Shown: positions 17,976 to 27,461 of the stretch, piece after piece
How positions within the stretch are numbered: position 1 is the first letter of the stretch
How the letters are laid out: each line of letters begins with the position of its first letter
From: an uncultured Pelagibacteraceae bacterium
Lineage (GTDB): Bacteria; Pseudomonadota; Alphaproteobacteria; Pelagibacterales; Pelagibacteraceae
Assembly: GCA_902627735.1 (NCBI GenBank)
Contig: CACOKI010000006.1
Coordinates: 1-64,000, forward strand
DNA: 64,000 nt
Direction: 5' to 3'
Notes under the pieces: model-generated
Told to the model about the DNA's origin: nothing
Databases searched by the model: none
The model's input: only the letters and a program-made list of their open reading frames with translations
Position numbers and translations under genes: made by a program

Positions 17976-19147
17976 GATTTTAGCGCACTTATACCAGGAA
18001 TTTCTTTACCTTCAAGATATTCTAAGAAAGCTCCACCTGCAGTTGAAACAAAATCTAATTTTTTAAGCGCATTAATTTTATTTATAACTGCAATTGTATC
18101 TCCACCACCAGCTACAGAGTAAATCTTATTTCCTAAACTTACAATTTTTTTGGCAATTTCTTCACTACCAATTGCAAAATTGGAATTTTCAAAGTAACCA
18201 GCTGGCCCATTCCATAAAACTGTTTTACTGTTATCTAAAATTGAATTAATTAAATTTATTGTTTCTGGCCCGATATCTAAAATTATATCGTCATCTAGTA
18301 TATTAGACAAATCTTTAATTTTTGCTTTATCATTTAGTTTTTTTCCTACAGCAACATCTTTTGGAAAAATAATTTCACATGTATTTTGTTTAGCTAATGA
18401 AAAAATTTCCTCAACTATATTGTTACAATTATTTTCTATTATTGAATTTCCTATGTTAAAACCTTTATATTTAATAATATTGTTTGCCATAGCTCCGACA
18501 ATTATAATGTTTTCAAATCTTGGTATTAAATTTTTAATTACACTTATTTTAGTGGAAATTTTTGAACCACCTACAATACATGCAATAGGTTTTTTTATAT
18601 CTGTAGTAACCTTTTTTAAAGCACTTATCTCTGCATTCATTTGAATACCACAATATGAAGGTAAAAATTTTGTTATTTTGTCCACAGATGCGTGTTTTCT
18701 GTGTGAGCAAGAAAAAGCATCATTCACAAATATTTCACCAAAACTAGATAATTTCCTCGCAAATTCCTCATCATTTCTTTCTTCTTGTTCATAAAATCTT
18801 ATGTTTTCTAGAAAAAAAATCTTATTACTGTAATTTTCTGTAAATAAGCTAGGATTGATATCAAATATTTTTTTGTTAATTAATTTCACTTCTATCTTTA
18901 ACTTTGCTGACAAATATTCACATACAGGTAACATTGACAGTTTTGAATCAATTCTACCATTAGGTCTTCCGATATGAGAAATTATGATAATTTGAGATTT
19001 TTTTTCTATTAAATATTTTAAAGTTGGTAAAATTTTATCAATTCTAGTTGTGTCTGTTATTTTACTATCTTTAAGAGGAACATTTAAATCAAGTCTTAAC
19101 AAAATTTTTTTTTTATTTAAATCGCTTAAATCCTCAATTTTTTTCAT
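17972..19147 (-). CDS. pgk: phosphoglycerate kinase
   Basis: A 391-residue kinase interconverting 1,3-bisphosphoglycerate and 3-phosphoglycerate with ADP/ATP. It shows LLRLDLNVPL (16-25) and IISHIGRPNGR (54-64). FVNDAFSCSHRKHAS follows, then the C-terminal nucleotide loop GGGDT with the TAGGAFLEYLEG segment. It sits between gap (9 bp upstream) and fba (4 bp overlap downstream). Confidence 0.97.
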   Translation of the reverse strand: MKKIEDLSDLNKKKILLRLDLNVPLKDSKITDTTRIDKILPTLKYLIEKKSQIIIISHIGRPNGRIDSKLSMLPVCEYLSAKLKIEVKLINKKIFDINPSLFTENYSNKIFFLENIRFYEQEERNDEEFARKLSSFGEIFVNDAFSCSHRKHASVDKITKFLPSYCGIQMNAEISALKKVTTDIKKPIACIVGGSKISTKISVIKNLIPRFENIIIVGAMANNIIKYKGFNIGNSIIENNCNNIVEEIFSLAKQNTCEIIFPKDVAVGKKLNDKAKIKDLSNILDDDIILDIGPETINLINSILDNSKTVLWNGPAGYFENSNFAIGSEEIAKKIVSLGNKIYSVAGGGDTIAVINKINALKKLDFVSTAGGAFLEYLEGKEIPGISALKS

Positions 19148-19156
19148 TGATTTTTT

Positions 19157-20161
19157 TTAGTTGAAGTTCTTATGTAAATATATAGCTATATCAGACATTC
19201 TATTTGAGAAACCCCATTCATTATCGTACCAAGCGGAAATTTTGCCCATATTTTTACCAACTACATTAGTTAAATTTCTGTCGATGATTGAGGATGCTGG
19301 GTTATGATTGAAATCAATCGACACAAGTTTTTCTTCTGTGATTTCGAGTATTTTATTTTTTTTACTAAAGTTTTGAAATGCTGAATTAATTTTTTTAATA
19401 CTTAAATCTTTTTTTGTACAAAATACTAGCTCAATTAAAGAAACATTAGGTGTGGGGACTCTCATGGCCACTCCTTCCAACTTACCCTTCAGAGCAGGTA
19501 TAATTTCACCAATTGCTTTAGATGCACCGGTCGAAGTTGGTACTATAGATTGGCTAGCAGACCTTGCTCTTCTAGGATCTTTATGAGAATTATCTAAAAT
19601 TCTTTGATCGCTTGTGAAAGCATGGATGGTTGTCATAAAACCTTTTTCAATTCCAAAATTTTCATTTAGAACGTGTGCAACTGGTGCCAGACAATTTGTA
19701 GTACAAGATGCAGCAGAAATAATTTTATCTTTTTCTTTTAATTCTGACTCATTTACTCCAAATACAATAGTTTTATCTGCATTTTTACATGGAGCTGAAA
19801 CTATAACTTTTTTTGCTCCATTATTGAGATGTGGTAATAATTTTTCTTTAGAATTAAATTTACCTGTACACTCAAAGACATAATCAACACCATATTTTTT
19901 CCAGTTAATATTATCTATTTTAGTCTCTTGACTAAAGGTAATTTTATTTTTATTGATAATCAGGTTGTTTACATCAAAATCAATTTTACCTTTAAATTTA
20001 CCGTGTATTGAGTCATATTTTAAAAGAGAAGAGCAAGTTTCGGGGTTAGTTCTGTTATTTATATGTTTAATTTTAATACTCTTGTTATTATTTTCAATTA
20101 TTGATCGGACGATCATCCTTCCTATTCTACCCATCCCATTAATTCCAACTTTTATAGTCAT
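19157..20161 (-). CDS. gap: glyceraldehyde-3-phosphate dehydrogenase, type I
   Basis: A 334-residue GAPDH with the Rossmann motif [10 protein letters not shown] at 6-15 and the catalytic C153 in [18 protein letters not shown] and [12 protein letters not shown] follow. After the second strand the sequence reads INNRTN, so the aspartate that usually selects NAD over NADP is an asparagine here. Dual cofactor use is therefore possible (inference). It overlaps tkt by 4 bp. Confidence 0.95.
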   Translation of the reverse strand: MTIKVGINGMGRIGRMIVRSIIENNNKSIKIKHINNRTNPETCSSLLKYDSIHGKFKGKIDFDVNNLIINKNKITFSQETKIDNINWKKYGVDYVFECTGKFNSKEKLLPHLNNGAKKVIVSAPCKNADKTIVFGVNESELKEKDKIISAASCTTNCLAPVAHVLNENFGIEKGFMTTIHAFTSDQRILDNSHKDPRRARSASQSIVPTSTGASKAIGEIIPALKGKLEGVAMRVPTPNVSLIELVFCTKKDLSIKKINSAFQNFSKKNKILEITEEKLVSIDFNHNPASSIIDRNLTNVVGKNMGKISAWYDNEWGFSNRMSDIAIYLHKNFN

Positions 20162-22098
20162 AATTTTTCTTTAATCTTTTTTGTTATATTTTCAGAATTT
20201 AATTTGAAGTGATTGTAGATATCTTTGTATGGAGCACTTTTACCAAAATCATTTATTCCAAAATTTAATCCATTTTTACCGGTATACTTTTTCCAATAAT
20301 CTGTTTCAGAAGCTTCAATTGAAATAACTAACTTAGTTTCATTCAAAATTTTATTTTTGTAACTTTCATTTTGTTGATCAAACAATTTTTGGCAGGGCAT
20401 TGATATTATTTTGGAATAAATGCCATCTGTGGCTAATTTATGACTAACTTCACTTGCCAAACTAGTTTCAGATCCAGTTGCTATAATTGTAACATTTATA
20501 TTATCTCCAGTTCTTAAAATTTCGTAAGCCCCACTCGACGACATATTTTTAGAGGAATTCTTTACTCTTACAGGATTAATTCCCTGTCTAGTTAAAGCTA
20601 AAACGCTTGGTGTACTTTTACTTTTAAGTGCTAATTCCCAACATTCAAAAGTCTCAATAAGATCTGAGGGTCTAAATACATTTAAATTTGGAATTGATCT
20701 TAGACTTGTTAATTGTTCTATTGGTTGATGTGTTGGACCATCTTCTCCCAACCCGATGGAATCATGTGTGAATATATAAATAACTCTTTGCTTCATCATT
20801 GCAGCTAATCTGATTGATGGTTTACAATAATCACTGAATATTAGAAAAGTTCCACCATATGGAATTAAATCACTATGTAACGCTATACCATTCATTATTC
20901 CACACATAGCATGTTCTCTAACGCCATAATGAATATAGTTTCCTGAAAAATTACCTGGCTTAATTATTTTATGATTTTTTGTTTTAGTATTATTTGAGCC
21001 AGCTAAATCAGCTGAACCACCAATTAAATTTGGTAATTTAGTTGCAATATCCAAAAACATCTCAGAAGTTTTTCTTGTAGCTATCGACTTTAAATTTTTT
21101 AAATATTTATTTTTTGTCTTTTCAATTTGATTTTTGAGAGAAGCTATCTTGTTATTATGGAAATTAATTTTAAATTTTTTCTCATGTTTTCTAGCTTTTT
21201 GTTCTGCTTTTTTTCCTATGTTTCTCCATTCAATTAATAAATAATCTGGAATTTTAAAAGGTTCATAACTCCATTTTAATTTTTTTCTAACTAACTTAAT
21301 TTCATCCTCACCTAGCGGACTTCCATGTGATGATGCTTTTCCACTTTTATTAGGTGATCCATAACCAATTGTTGTTTTACAAGAGATCGCAATTGGTTTA
21401 TTAGATTTTTGAGCTTTCTTTAAAGCTTTTGAAATTTCATTATAGTTATGACCATTAATTTTAAGATAATTCCATCCATAACTTTTAAATCTTTTTTCAT
21501 GATCATCTGAAACAGCTAAATTTGTAGGACCATCAATTGAAATAGAATTATTATCAAATAATAAAACAAGATTTTTTAATTTTAAATGTCCAGCCAAACT
21601 TAAGGTTTCATGACTTATGCCTTCCATTAAACAACCATCACCTGCTAATACATAAGTTTTATGATTAATTTTTTTTTTCCCAAACTTACTTTTAAGAATT
21701 TCTTCTGAAATTGCAAAACCAACCGCATTAGAAATTCCTTGTCCTAAAGGGCCTGTAGTAGTTTCAATGCCGGTATTATGGTGGTATTCAGGATGACCTG
21801 CACATATCGATTTTATCTGTCTAAAGTTTTTTATATCTTTTAAAGAAACACTTTTATAACCAGTAAGGTAGAGTAAAGAGTAAAGAAGCATTGAACCATG
21901 ACCTGCTGAGAGAACAAACCTATCTCTATTTATCCAACTAGGATTTTTTGGATTAAAATTTAAAAAATCCTTAAAAAGAACTGTTGCTACATCAGCCATT
22001 CCCATCGGCATTCCAGGATGTCCTGAATTTGCTTTTTGAACTGCATCAATTGACAAAAACCTTATACAATTAGCCAATTCCTTGTAATGTTTGCTCAA
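20158..22098 (-). CDS. tkt: transketolase
   Basis: A 646-residue thiamine-diphosphate enzyme moving two-carbon units in the non-oxidative pentose phosphate pathway. The ThDP-binding motif runs from GDGCLMEG (153-160) to FDNNSI (181-186). GHPGMPMG at 26-33 and the C-terminal [15 protein letters not shown] segment are also diagnostic. It is the first gene of the minus-strand operon; the 55 bp gap to the divergent DUF4164 gene must hold both promoters. Confidence 0.97.
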   Translation of the reverse strand: MSKHYKELANCIRFLSIDAVQKANSGHPGMPMGMADVATVLFKDFLNFNPKNPSWINRDRFVLSAGHGSMLLYSLLYLTGYKSVSLKDIKNFRQIKSICAGHPEYHHNTGIETTTGPLGQGISNAVGFAISEEILKSKFGKKKINHKTYVLAGDGCLMEGISHETLSLAGHLKLKNLVLLFDNNSISIDGPTNLAVSDDHEKRFKSYGWNYLKINGHNYNEISKALKKAQKSNKPIAISCKTTIGYGSPNKSGKASSHGSPLGEDEIKLVRKKLKWSYEPFKIPDYLLIEWRNIGKKAEQKARKHEKKFKINFHNNKIASLKNQIEKTKNKYLKNLKSIATRKTSEMFLDIATKLPNLIGGSADLAGSNNTKTKNHKIIKPGNFSGNYIHYGVREHAMCGIMNGIALHSDLIPYGGTFLIFSDYCKPSIRLAAMMKQRVIYIFTHDSIGLGEDGPTHQPIEQLTSLRSIPNLNVFRPSDLIETFECWELALKSKSTPSVLALTRQGINPVRVKNSSKNMSSSGAYEILRTGDNINVTIIATGSETSLASEVSHKLATDGIYSKIISMPCQKLFDQQNESYKNKILNETKLVISIEASETDYWKKYTGKNGLNFGINDFGKSAPYKDIYNHFKLNSENITKKIKEKL

Positions 22099-22153
22099 AA
22101 AATTATCCTGTCTAGACTAAGAAGATTCTATTTAATATTATGATTATATATAT

Positions 22154-22477
22154 ATGAATTCTGTGATCGAAAAAGAAAAAAAACTTAATTTGGCGTTAAC
22201 AAAATTAAAAAATTTAAATCTTAAAAACCCAGATATAAAAAAAAACATTGAAAATTTAAATATACAAAAGAATCAATTAGAAATTGAAAAACAAGAATTA
22301 GAGGAAAAATATAAAATTTTATATGACGATTATCATGATTTAAGTAAAAAATTAGAGGATTTCCAAAATCAAGAAAAAATTGAACAAAAAAAACAAACTG
22401 AATTTACAGAAAAAATTGATGAATTAAATCAAGAAACAGATAGTTTATTAGAGGAAATAGATAAATGGCAAACGTAA
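22154..22477 (+). CDS. DUF4164-like coiled-coil protein
   Basis: A 107-residue, highly charged, Leu/Glu/Lys/Asn-rich protein predicted to be nearly all coiled coil. It matches in size and position the alphaproteobacterial DUF4164 proteins encoded between tkt and zapA. Function is unknown; a cell-division accessory role is suggested only by the neighbour. Its end overlaps the zapA start by 13 bp, implying coupled translation. Confidence 0.65.
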   Translation: MNSVIEKEKKLNLALTKLKNLNLKNPDIKKNIENLNIQKNQLEIEKQELEEKYKILYDDYHDLSKKLEDFQNQEKIEQKKQTEFTEKIDELNQETDSLLEEIDKWQT

Positions 22478-22908
22478 GTATTAAGTTTAACGGCAAAGAT
22501 TTTATATTGTCTTGTGAAGATGGACAAGAAGAGCATTTAGAGGAGCTGTTAATTCAGATAAATCAAAAGTTTAACAATTTAAAAAATGATTTAGGAAATT
22601 TAGGAGAAAATAAACTTTTATTAATAACTGCAGTAAAAGTAATGGACGAATATTATGAAACTAAAAAAAAAGTTGATCAAAAGAAAGATGAGTTAAAAAT
22701 TCTTTCTGATAAGTTCAAAGAATTAAAAACACTGATATACGAGTATCGAGACAAAAAAGAAACTGAGATCAATCAATTAAATCAAGATCATTATAAACTT
22801 AAAAATGAGATGGAAATGAGCAGAAAAAATTATGAAAAATTCCTTGATGAAGCAACAGAGGAAATCTCAAGTTTTGTTGAAAAAGCTAATATAGAGAGCC
22901 TATCTTAA
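22465..22908 (+). CDS. zapA: cell division protein ZapA
   Basis: A 147-residue protein with the N-terminal ZapA fold (VSIKFNGKDFILSCEDGQEEHL, written in two parts: VSIKFNGKDF and SCEDGQEEHLEEL). A long charged coiled coil follows to the C-terminus. ZapA crosslinks FtsZ filaments at the Z ring. The coiled coil is longer than in the ~100-residue E. coli protein, as is common in alphaproteobacteria. It is followed after only 10 bp by the 5-FCL gene. Confidence 0.85.
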   Translation: MANVSIKFNGKDFILSCEDGQEEHLEELLIQINQKFNNLKNDLGNLGENKLLLITAVKVMDEYYETKKKVDQKKDELKILSDKFKELKTLIYEYRDKKETEINQLNQDHYKLKNEMEMSRKNYEKFLDEATEEISSFVEKANIESLS

Positions 22909-22918
22909 TTAATTTCTT

Positions 22919-23464
22919 GTGAAAAAATCTGACATTAGAAAAAAAATATTAAAAGTAAGAAAAAAAGGATACCAAAAAAAATCAGAAATTAGTTTTGATT
23001 ATTTATTGAATTATCTAAAAAAAAATGGAGTAAATGGTAAATTAATAGGTGGATACTATCCTTATAATTATGAGGTAAATGTAATAAATATTTTAGAAAA
23101 ATTTGAAAGAAAAAATTATTTTATTTCATTACCTAAAATAAAAAAAAATTATAGGATGGATTTTTTTAATTGGTCAACAAAAGATCCTCTGGAAATAAAT
23201 GAATATGGAATTCCAGAACCAATTTCCAAAAATATAAATTATCCAGATATTTTATTAATTCCTCTTGTAGCTTTTGACAAGTTTTTTAATAGAGTTGGTT
23301 ATGGAGGAGGATTTTACGACAGATATATTAAAAGATTAAAAAAAAGAAAAAAAACAGTTACTATAGGGTTGGCTTATTCATTTCAAAAAGTTAAGAAAAT
23401 ACCTATTAATCATACTGATATAAAATTAGACTTTATTATTACAGAGAAAAATAAAATAAAATGA
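22919..23464 (+). CDS. 5-formyltetrahydrofolate cyclo-ligase
   Basis: A 181-residue protein starting at GTG 22919. The ATP/folate motif GYGGGFYDRY is at 127-136, an LPKI segment near 71-74 and LLIPLVAFD at 112-120. It converts 5-formyl-THF to 5,10-methenyl-THF. Synteny zapA-fcl is widespread, but the 6S RNA gene that often lies between the two is absent. It overlaps ymdB by 4 bp. Confidence 0.92.
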   Translation: MKKSDIRKKILKVRKKGYQKKSEISFDYLLNYLKKNGVNGKLIGGYYPYNYEVNVINILEKFERKNYFISLPKIKKNYRMDFFNWSTKDPLEINEYGIPEPISKNINYPDILLIPLVAFDKFFNRVGYGGGFYDRYIKRLKKRKKTVTIGLAYSFQKVKKIPINHTDIKLDFIITEKNKIK

Positions 23465-24264
23465 GAATATTATTTTTGGGAGATGTAGTTGGTATGTCAG
23501 GTTGTTCAAAAATAATTAAGAGTCTATCAAGTCAAATTAAAATGAAAAAGATAGATTTTGTAATTGTTAATGGTGAAAATGCAGACGAAACTGGAGTAGG
23601 ATTAACAAAAGAAATTTGTCAAAATTTATATAGCTGTGGTGTAAATGTAATAACAACTGGTAATCATGTTTGGGATCAAAAAAATATTATGAACTTTATT
23701 GAAAAAGAAAATAGATTATTAAGACCACAAAATTTATTTGAACCAGCTCCTGGAAAGGGTTTTGAAATTTTCACAATCCCAACAAAAGTAAAAATTGGTG
23801 TTCTTAATTTGATGGGGAATGTTTTTATGAAAAAATGTAACGATGTTTTTGAAGTATCAAAAAAATTTGTGGACATGTATAAGCTGAAAAGAGACTATGA
23901 TTTTCTTGTAGTTGATTTTCATGGAGAAATTACAAGTGAAAAAAACGCAATTGGACATTTTTTTGATGGTAAAGCAACTCTTGTAGTTGGAACCCACACA
24001 CATATTCCAACCAACGATGCAAGAGTTCTTAAGAATGGCACTGCTTATCAAACTGATGCAGGTATGTGTGGGGATTACGACTCTGTAATTGGAATGAATA
24101 AAGAAAATTCAATAAACAGATTTATGAAAAAAGACTCAGTCAAACACTTTCCTTCGCAAGGTGAAGCTACTTTGAGTGGTGTAATTGTTGATTGTGATAT
24201 CAAAACCGGATTAGCTAAAAAAGTGAATAGTTATATTTTTGGAGGTCATTTAGTTAATACATAA
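23461..24264 (+). CDS. YmdB-family metallophosphoesterase
   Basis: A 267-residue protein of the TIGR00282/YmdB family. Metal-binding residues are all visible: D8 in FLGDVVG, E39-N40 in NGENAD, N68-H69 in GNHVWD, H154 in DFHGE, and H179/H181 in THTH. YmdB of Bacillus is a cyclic-nucleotide phosphodiesterase linked to biofilm control; the role in streamlined alphaproteobacteria is unknown. It lies 5 bp upstream of yebC. Confidence 0.9.
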   Translation: MRILFLGDVVGMSGCSKIIKSLSSQIKMKKIDFVIVNGENADETGVGLTKEICQNLYSCGVNVITTGNHVWDQKNIMNFIEKENRLLRPQNLFEPAPGKGFEIFTIPTKVKIGVLNLMGNVFMKKCNDVFEVSKKFVDMYKLKRDYDFLVVDFHGEITSEKNAIGHFFDGKATLVVGTHTHIPTNDARVLKNGTAYQTDAGMCGDYDSVIGMNKENSINRFMKKDSVKHFPSQGEATLSGVIVDCDIKTGLAKKVNSYIFGGHLVNT

Positions 24265-24269
24265 TCTAT

Positions 24270-24992
24270 ATGGCAGGTCATTCACATTGGGCAGGTATTA
24301 AACATAAAAAAGGTAAAGCTGATAAGCTTAGATCTAAAATATTTTCAAAATTATCAAAAGAAATTACTGTTGCTGCAAAATTAGGTGATAAAGATCCATC
24401 AATGAATCCTAGATTAAGATCCGCAATACAAGCAGCAAGATCTGCGAATATGCCAAAAGACAATATTACTAGAGCTATAGATAAATCATCAGCAAATACA
24501 GAAACTAATTTTGAAAATTTAAGATATGAGGGTTTTGGTCCTGAAAAAGTAGCTATAATAGTCGAAGCTTTGACAGACAATAGAAATAGAACTGCATCAA
24601 AAATAAGAACTATCTTTCAAAAAGCAGGTGGCAGTTTAGGTACTCAAGGTTCTGCTTCTCATAATTTTAATCAATTGGGTGTGATTAGAATAGATAAAAA
24701 AGAGATTTCAGACGAAAATGTTTTCGAGCTTGCAATAGATGCTGGTGCTGATGAATGTAAATCAAATAATGAATTTCATGAGATACAATGTAAAGTAAGC
24801 GAAATATATAATATAAAAAAAGAGTTAGAAAAAAAAATTACAAATTTTATTTCTACAGAAATTGAGTGGATACCACTGAATAATGTAAAAGTTTCAAAAG
24901 AAAAAAATGAGGAATTAATAAACCTTTTAGAAACTTTAGAGGATGAAGATGACGTTCAAAATATATATTCAAATGCAAAATTTAATGAATAA
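24270..24992 (+). CDS. yebC: YebC/PmpR-family DNA-binding regulator or translation factor
   Basis: A 240-residue protein beginning MAGHSHWAGIKHKKGKAD, the family signature, followed by NPRLRSAIQAARSANMPKDN and GPEKVAIIVE. Family members are described as transcription regulators and, more recently, as factors that help ribosomes through polyproline. The usual downstream partner ruvC is replaced here by a RuvC-like resolvase 3 bp away. Confidence 0.93.
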   Translation: MAGHSHWAGIKHKKGKADKLRSKIFSKLSKEITVAAKLGDKDPSMNPRLRSAIQAARSANMPKDNITRAIDKSSANTETNFENLRYEGFGPEKVAIIVEALTDNRNRTASKIRTIFQKAGGSLGTQGSASHNFNQLGVIRIDKKEISDENVFELAIDAGADECKSNNEFHEIQCKVSEIYNIKKELEKKITNFISTEIEWIPLNNVKVSKEKNEELINLLETLEDEDDVQNIYSNAKFNE

Positions 24993-24995
24993 TTT

Positions 24996-25490
24996 ATGTT
25001 AATAATCGGAATAGACCCTGGTATTTCTGGATCGATTTCTTTTTTAGATGATGGAAAAATTATCGAAGTGATCGAGATGCCTACTATGGCTGAGGGAAAA
25101 AAAAATAAAAAACAGGTTAATGGTTCACAAATTTATAATGAAATATTGAGAATGGTTAAAAAATTTGGAAAAGACGACATAAGAGTTGTTATTGAACAAG
25201 TATCTGCAATGCCTGGTCAAGGTGTTACCAGTATGTTTAATTTTGGTCAATCTTTTGGAATTTTAAAAGGGATTTGTTCAGCAATGCAATTACCAATGTA
25301 TTTTGTAAGACCTTCTAAATGGAAAAAGTACTTTAATCTCATTAATTCAGAGAAAGATGCAAGTAGAACAAGAGCGATTGAAATTTTTCCTTATTTTTCC
25401 TCTCAATTATCAAAAAAAAAGGATTCAAATAAAGCAGATGCTATTTTAATTGCTAGTTTTTATTATGAAACTTACAAAATAGAGGATTAA
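24996..25490 (+). CDS. RuvC-like Holliday junction resolvase (divergent)
   Basis: A 164-residue RNase H-fold nuclease. D7 in GIDPGISGS and E67 in VIEQVSA are the first two catalytic acidic residues; D148 in KADAI (with D143 nearby) supplies the rest. The stretch GQGVTSMFNFGQSFGILKG resembles phage-like and marine RuvC-type resolvases more than E. coli RuvC. It occupies the normal ruvC site between yebC and tolQ, but ruvA and ruvB are missing from this cluster. It probably resolves recombination intermediates, either alone or with RuvAB encoded elsewhere. Confidence 0.8.
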   Translation: MLIIGIDPGISGSISFLDDGKIIEVIEMPTMAEGKKNKKQVNGSQIYNEILRMVKKFGKDDIRVVIEQVSAMPGQGVTSMFNFGQSFGILKGICSAMQLPMYFVRPSKWKKYFNLINSEKDASRTRAIEIFPYFSSQLSKKKDSNKADAILIASFYYETYKIED

Positions 25491-25541
25491 TCTAAAAATA
25501 TTAAGACAAAATCATGACACATTTAAGTGTGAGAAGACAGC

Positions 25542-26216
25542 ATGGAAGCAGATATTTCGACTCAAGCAGTAGGATTGGCATCAAGTGCAGATTTCTCATT
25601 AATCAATTTATTTTCTCGTGCTGACATAATAGTAAAATCTGTGATAGTTTTACTTATAGCTTGCTCAATTTATTCATGGGCAGTAATTATTGAAAAGTTT
25701 AGATTATTTAAGAAAATAAATCTGTCGACTGAAGAATTTGAGACAAAGTTTTGGAACTCAAGATCTGCAGAATCTTTTTATAATAACCTCCCATCAAATA
25801 TCGAAGATCCTATGGCATTAATTTTCAAAGATGCTATGCAAAATTTACTAAAAAGAAGATCTAAAACAGATTTGAATAGTAGGATGACAACTATATTAGA
25901 AACAGGAATTGAGAAGCAAATTACAAAAATCAGTAAAGGATTTACCTTTTTAGCAACAGTTGGTTCTACCGCTCCTTTCATAGGTTTGTTCGGTACAGTT
26001 TGGGGTATAATGAATTCATTTCAATCAATTGCAATTTCAAGAAATACTAGTTTAGCAATTGTTGCACCTGGTATTGCTGAAGCTCTTTTTGCAACAGCTT
26101 TAGGTCTTTTAGCGGCGATACCCGCTGTTGTTGCATATAATAAATTTAATAATGATTCTATTAAATACTCTCAAAGATTAGAAAACTTTTCAAAAAGGTT
26201 TTTAACAATCATCTAA
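25542..26216 (+). CDS. tolQ: Tol-Pal system protein TolQ
   Basis: A 224-residue inner-membrane protein with three hydrophobic helices. The GSTAPFIGLFGTVWGIMNSF segment spans the second helix, and the third carries PGIAEALFATALGLLAAIPA. Together with TolR it forms the proton-driven motor that energises TolA. It is preceded by a 51 bp gap likely holding the tol promoter. Spacing to tolR is 1 bp. Confidence 0.96.
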   Translation: MEADISTQAVGLASSADFSLINLFSRADIIVKSVIVLLIACSIYSWAVIIEKFRLFKKINLSTEEFETKFWNSRSAESFYNNLPSNIEDPMALIFKDAMQNLLKRRSKTDLNSRMTTILETGIEKQITKISKGFTFLATVGSTAPFIGLFGTVWGIMNSFQSIAISRNTSLAIVAPGIAEALFATALGLLAAIPAVVAYNKFNNDSIKYSQRLENFSKRFLTII

Positions 26217-26217
26217 A

Positions 26218-26634
26218 ATGGCTTTCAAGTTTAACCGTTCGACAAAAGAACCATTGAGTGAAATAAACGTTACACCATTCGTAGACGTAATGTTAGTTCT
26301 TTTGATTATATTTATGGTTACAGCTCCATTACTTACTGTTGGTGTTCAAGTTGACCTACCTGAGAGTTCAGCAGATTCTTTACCTGAGGAAACAGAACCT
26401 TTAACTTTAACAATCAATTCAAAAGGTGAGATTTTTATTCAAGAATCTAAGGTTGAATATGAAAAAATAATCGCAAAAGTTTTAGCAGTATCAAAAAATA
26501 GAACTGATACTAGAATTTATGTTAGAGGAGATAAGACAATCAATTATGGAAGAGTTTTGGAAATTATGGGATTATTGTCAGGCTCAGGTTTCACAAAGGT
26601 AGCCCTTATTTCAGAGCCTTACAAAGAAAGGTAA
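26218..26634 (+). CDS. tolR: Tol-Pal system protein TolR
   Basis: A 138-residue ExbD/TolR protein with one N-terminal helix. The helix carries the proton-pathway aspartate D23 in NVTPFVDVMLVLLIIFM. A periplasmic domain follows, with YVRGDKTINYG. It works with TolQ. It ends 8 bp before tolA. Confidence 0.96.
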   Translation: MAFKFNRSTKEPLSEINVTPFVDVMLVLLIIFMVTAPLLTVGVQVDLPESSADSLPEETEPLTLTINSKGEIFIQESKVEYEKIIAKVLAVSKNRTDTRIYVRGDKTINYGRVLEIMGLLSGSGFTKVALISEPYKER

Positions 26635-26642
26635 TTGCATAA

Positions 26643-27452
26643 GTGAATAGAAGTTTAATTATATCTTCTGTTTTGCACGTGATTTTAATAATGATTACAG
26701 CTATGAGTTTACCTTTTTTAGCAAAAAAACCTGTCGATTTACCTCCTATAGTTTCAATTGAGTTAATTCAAATCACTGATAAAACCAATATTCCATTTGC
26801 ACCTAAGGCAAAAAAAATAATTGAAAAAATTAAGGAAAAAGAAAAAAAGTTAGTTTCTGAGCAAGCGCCACCTAAAAAGGTTAAAAAAATAAAACCAGAT
26901 AGTATCCCTATGCCAGAAGATAAAGTTGAAAAAATTGAAAAAATAGAAGAAGACAAACAGAATCCAGAAAAAATTGATAATGAAGTGAAGCAAGTGTCTG
27001 AATTTGAAAAAGATGAATTATTCGATCCAAATAATATTGCTGCTTTAATAGATAAATCTAAAGAGGAAAGTGCAGAAACAACAAATAAAACAGATAAAAT
27101 TACTCAAGATCAAGAAAGAAACATTGAAAATTTTGGTTTATCATTAAGTGAGGAAGATGCTTTAAAAGCTCAAATATTTGGATGCTGGAGCATACCGCTT
27201 GGTTTACCATACAATGAAAATTTATTAGTTAGAATTAAATTAAAACTTAATCCTGATGGTACAGTTTCGCAATCTGAAATATTGGATCATGCAAGAATGA
27301 ATAAGCCAGGTCAGGGTTTTTATAAAGTATTAGCTGAAAGTGCATTAAGAGCAGTAAAATTATGCCAACCACTTAGAGTGCCAACCACTGGATATGAGAG
27401 ATGGAAAGAATTACAACTTAATTTTGATGCAAGAGAGATGTTAGAAGGGTAA
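26643..27452 (+). CDS. tolA: Tol-Pal system protein TolA
   Basis: A 269-residue protein starting at GTG 26643, with an N-terminal transmembrane anchor (residues ~5-25). A long Lys/Glu-rich, proline-interrupted periplasmic rod (~45-160) follows. The C-terminal globular domain (~170-269) contains CWSIPLGLPYNENLLVRIKL and AESALRAVKLCQPL. The two cysteines probably form the disulfide of the TolA domain III fold. It links the inner-membrane motor with Pal/TolB. The rod is shorter than in E. coli. Confidence 0.92.
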   Translation: MNRSLIISSVLHVILIMITAMSLPFLAKKPVDLPPIVSIELIQITDKTNIPFAPKAKKIIEKIKEKEKKLVSEQAPPKKVKKIKPDSIPMPEDKVEKIEKIEEDKQNPEKIDNEVKQVSEFEKDELFDPNNIAALIDKSKEESAETTNKTDKITQDQERNIENFGLSLSEEDALKAQIFGCWSIPLGLPYNENLLVRIKLKLNPDGTVSQSEILDHARMNKPGQGFYKVLAESALRAVKLCQPLRVPTTGYERWKELQLNFDAREMLEG

Positions 27453-27461
27453 TATATTTTT

